Shown: positions 4,862-6,909 of the stretch, piece by piece
Layout: every line of letters begins with the position of its first letter
How positions within the stretch are numbered: position 1 is the first letter of the stretch
The notes under the pieces: generated by a model
What the model was told of the DNA's origin: nothing
The model's database searches: none
Seen by the model: only the letters and a program-made list of their open reading frames with translations
Assembly (NCBI GenBank): GCA_022615275.1
Contig: JAKEHA010000025.1
Span: 1 to 6,909 of the forward strand
Reading direction: 5' to 3'
Source of the DNA: Candidatus Latescibacterota bacterium
GTDB taxonomy: Bacteria > Krumholzibacteriota > Krumholzibacteriia > WVZY01 > JAKEHA01
DNA length: 6,909 nucleotides
Position numbers and translations under genes: made by a program

Positions 4862-6054
4862 CGCGGTAAGCCCGAGACCAACTCGACGAGCCGACGCGCC
4901 ACCTCGCGTTTGCTCTCTGGTGCCTTGCTCTCGTAGACGCGTCCCTTCGCGTCGTAGATCGCGACCACGTTGGTATCGAGTCCGAAGGCGTCACCGGGCT
5001 TGTTCAAGACCACGAAGTCGCAGTGCTTCCTCGCGAGCTTGGCGCGCGCATTCTGCTCCTCGTCCTCGGTCTCCAGAGCGAAGCCCACCACGACGCGCTT
5101 GCCCTTTTCGGCGCCGAGAGCGGCGAGGATGTCGTCGGTCTTGGCCAGCTCGAGCGTCCAGCCTTCGCCGGACTTCTTTTTCTGCGCCAGTGTGGACGCA
5201 GGCTTGAAATCGCTCACCGCGGCCACCATGAAAAGCACGTCCGCGTTCTTGAACTCACGCCGGAGTGTGCTCGCCATCTCGTCGCCCGTCCTCACGCGCG
5301 TGATGCGCACCCCGTGCGGCGGCGCCACCGAGGTGCGCGCGGCCACGACGGTAACATCCGCGCCGGCGTCGCGGGCGGCTTCGGCCACCGCGAAACCCAT
5401 CTTGCCGCTCGACCGATTCGAAACGACGCGCACCGGGTCGATGTCTTCTTCGGTTCCGCCCACGCTGACCAGCACCTTCTTCCCTCGCAACGGCGACGCG
5501 AACAAGGTCTGCGCCGCGGCAAAGATCGTCTCCGGTTCGGCCATGCGCCCGGTCGCTTCGTAGCCGCACGCGAGGTCGCCCCTCTCGGGCGGTGCCACGC
5601 GGAAGCCGCGATCCGAAAGAATGCGCATGTTCTCCTGCGTGGCCGGGTTCTCCCACATGACGTCGTTCATGGCGGGGGCGAGCACGATGGGGCCTTCGTA
5701 GGCGCTGACGATGGTCGCGAGCAGATCGTCCGCGCGGCCGTGCGCGAAGTTTGCGAGCGTGTTGGCGGTCGCGGGTGCGATGACGACGAGGTCGGGCCAC
5801 TTGGCGAGGTCGATGTGCTCGACGGGAGAAATCGCGCCGGCCGACTTCCCGTCGTCTTCGAACATGCGAACGTGAACGGGGTGCTCGGAGAGGGATTCGA
5901 AGGTGAGTGCGGTGACGAACTCCGTCGCCGCTTCGGTCATGACGACCTTGACGTCGGCGCCGGCTTTCTTGAAGAGCCGGAGTAGGAATACGGCCTTGTA
6001 GGCGGAGATCCCGCCGGTGACCCCGAGGAGAATCTTCTTACCGGCGAGGCTCAC
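4858..6054 (-). CDS. coaBC: Bifunctional CoA biosynthesis protein CoaBC (Dfp)
   Basis: Two consecutive cytosolic steps of coenzyme A synthesis: CoaB joins 4'-phosphopantothenate and cysteine (CTP-dependent), and CoaC decarboxylates the product using FMN. At 398 residues the length is normal. The CoaC half (about 1-185) shows GVTGGISAYK (11-20), HIDLAKWPD with catalytic H80, APATANTLANFAHGRADD (93-110), the PAMNDVMW substrate-binding motif (127-134) and the active-site C163 in GDLACGYEATGRM. The CoaB half (about 190-398) shows SVGGTEEDIDPVR (197-209), SNRSSGKMG (212-220) with the Asn that binds the acyl-phosphate intermediate, AAVSDF (278-283) and the KKK stretch at 292-294. The start is GTG at 6054 with GGGAG just upstream, nine bases after the rpoZ stop, consistent with one operon. 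An overlapping ATG (6056) is in another frame and stops at once. All catalytic residues appear intact. Confidence 0.97.
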   Translation of the reverse strand: MSLAGKKILLGVTGGISAYKAVFLLRLFKKAGADVKVVMTEAATEFVTALTFESLSEHPVHVRMFEDDGKSAGAISPVEHIDLAKWPDLVVIAPATANTLANFAHGRADDLLATIVSAYEGPIVLAPAMNDVMWENPATQENMRILSDRGFRVAPPERGDLACGYEATGRMAEPETIFAAAQTLFASPLRGKKVLVSVGGTEEDIDPVRVVSNRSSGKMGFAVAEAARDAGADVTVVAARTSVAPPHGVRITRVRTGDEMASTLRREFKNADVLFMVAAVSDFKPASTLAQKKKSGEGWTLELAKTDDILAALGAEKGKRVVVGFALETEDEEQNARAKLARKHCDFVVLNKPGDAFGLDTNVVAIYDAKGRVYESKAPESKREVARRLVELVSGLPR

Positions 6055-6063
6055 ATCTCCCGG

Positions 6064-6312
6064 CTACGACTCCTGGAAGAAGTCGCCGCTGCCCGTCGGC
6101 TCGTCCGCGTAGGAGAACGCGATCTTGTCGTTGATGAGGCGCTTGACGGCCGTCGAAGTCGGCTTGAAATCCGGCTCCGGCTCGGCACCCCGGATCACGA
6201 GCGAGTTCAAGCGACGCGCCTCGCGCGCCATGACGCGCACCGCTTCGTAGCGGTTTTGTATCTTCTGGGTGATCTTTTCAATGATGACGAGCTTCTCGAT
6301 GGGAATCGACAT
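6064..6312 (-). CDS. rpoZ: DNA-directed RNA polymerase omega subunit
   Basis: Small subunit that helps assembly and stability of RNA polymerase by clamping the beta' C-terminal region, and in many bacteria helps form a ppGpp site. The 82-residue protein contains the family core NRYEAVRVMAREARRLN (20-36) and KPTSTAVKRLINDKIAF (50-66). The ATG at 6312 is chosen because AGGAG (6325-6321) lies 8 bases upstream and the family motif begins soon after; the longer frame to 6378 would overlap the gmk end and add an Arg-rich tail unlike omega proteins. It sits 14 bases after the gmk stop and 9 before coaBC, the conserved gmk-rpoZ-coaBC arrangement. Confidence 0.93.
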   Translation of the reverse strand: MSIPIEKLVIIEKITQKIQNRYEAVRVMAREARRLNSLVIRGAEPEPDFKPTSTAVKRLINDKIAFSYADEPTGSGDFFQES

Positions 6313-6326
6313 TCGGGACACTCCTG

Positions 6327-6909
6327 TTATTTCGTGTGGTCTTCGATGAACCCGGGAGTCAGCCGCTCGCGGCGGCACCGCTCGGCGGTGACGATCGCCG
6401 CCAGCTCACCGGCCGCCCGCTCGACCGAGTCGTTGACGATGATGTAATCGTAGCGCGCGCCGGCCTCGATCTCTTTCCGGGCATTGGCGAGGCGGACCTT
6501 GAGTGCCTCACCGGAGACGTCCCCCCGGGCGCGGAGGCGATCCTCCAGGACCCGAAAGGACGGCGGTAATATGAAGACCATGACGGCGCCGGGAAAGGAT
6601 CTTTTTACCTGATCTCCCCCCTGTATGTCAATGTTTAGGATGACGTCCCGGCCGGCGGTGCGTTCCCCCTCCAGGAAGCGCTTCGGGGTCCCGTAGAGCT
6701 CGCCGTGGACGTCGGCCCATTCGACCAGCTCGCCCCTTTTCATGGCCTCGAAGCGCTCCGGCTTCACGAAGAAGTAGTCGCGCCCCTCGACTTCGCCGGC
6801 GCGAGGCGCCCGGGTGGTTGCCGAAATCGACCGGCGCACCAGCGGGTCCGTCGCGAGCAGACGGTCGACCAGGGTGGTCTTGCCCACGCCGGATGGACCC
6901 GAAAGGACG
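6327..6909 (-). CDS. gmk: Guanylate kinase, 5'-partial
   Basis: Phosphorylates GMP/dGMP to GDP/dGDP with ATP, essential for guanine nucleotide supply. The gene is cut by the right window edge. The visible part begins at VLSGPSGVGKTT, the P-loop, so only the first few residues are missing; the GTG at 6887 lies inside the P-loop and is not the start. Further landmarks are RSISATTRAPRAGEVEGRDY (GMP-binding region), EWADVHGELYGTP, LNIDIQGGDQVK, and the LID/C-terminal region RLRARGD...VRLANARKEIEAGARYDYIIVND. It ends at TAA 6329-6327, 14 bases before rpoZ, as first visible gene of the operon. Confidence 0.97.
   Translation of the reverse strand, partial: VLSGPSGVGKTTLVDRLLATDPLVRRSISATTRAPRAGEVEGRDYFFVKPERFEAMKRGELVEWADVHGELYGTPKRFLEGERTAGRDVILNIDIQGGDQVKRSFPGAVMVFILPPSFRVLEDRLRARGDVSGEALKVRLANARKEIEAGARYDYIIVNDSVERAAGELAAIVTAERCRRERLTPGFIEDHTK

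Overview
The window comes from a GC-rich bacterial chromosome. Hand-counted 60-base blocks run about 60-70% GC in the housekeeping genes and about 53-60% in the central genes. The gene order gmk-rpoZ-coaBC, all on the minus strand, is a conserved housekeeping string found in many Gram-negative and deep-branching phyla. I cannot name the taxon from the sequence alone.

Layout, read in the direction of transcription (minus strand, right to left). The right end holds guanylate kinase (gmk, cut by the window edge just upstream of its P-loop), then rpoZ (omega subunit of RNA polymerase) and coaBC (bifunctional coenzyme A biosynthesis enzyme), tightly spaced as an operon. A 117-base gap follows with a terminator-like hairpin and a plausible sigma70-type promoter. 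The middle (2466-4740) is a compact, lower-GC, defence-like set of three genes. The first is a single polypeptide that joins a DarT-type DNA ADP-ribosyltransferase toxin to a DarG-type macrodomain antitoxin. The second is a small protein of about 90 residues that I do not recognise. The third is a stand-alone nuclease module that matches only the C-terminal end of type III restriction / BPTD_3080-type helicase-nucleases, with no helicase. That nuclease gene overlaps (TGATG) a dicarboxylate/acidic amino acid symporter gene of the DAACS family. After it comes a family 4 (Fe-S) uracil-DNA glycosylase.

The left edge holds the only plus-strand gene, which is convergent with the glycosylase. Its visible C-terminal part is TPR-like, but its first ~20 codons read as the Mg-chelatase (YifB/ComM) motif. 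This suggests a fusion, a rearrangement or an assembly chimera at the window edge.

The most interesting content is the fused DarT-DarG protein and its two downstream partners: a toxin that ADP-ribosylates DNA and its reversing enzyme on one chain, next to an orphan restriction-type nuclease. They sit between genes of CoA synthesis and DNA repair. All catalytic motifs I can recognise in the fusion and in the nuclease are intact, so these look like working genes rather than debris. The idea that they act together as one system is inference from spacing and overlap.
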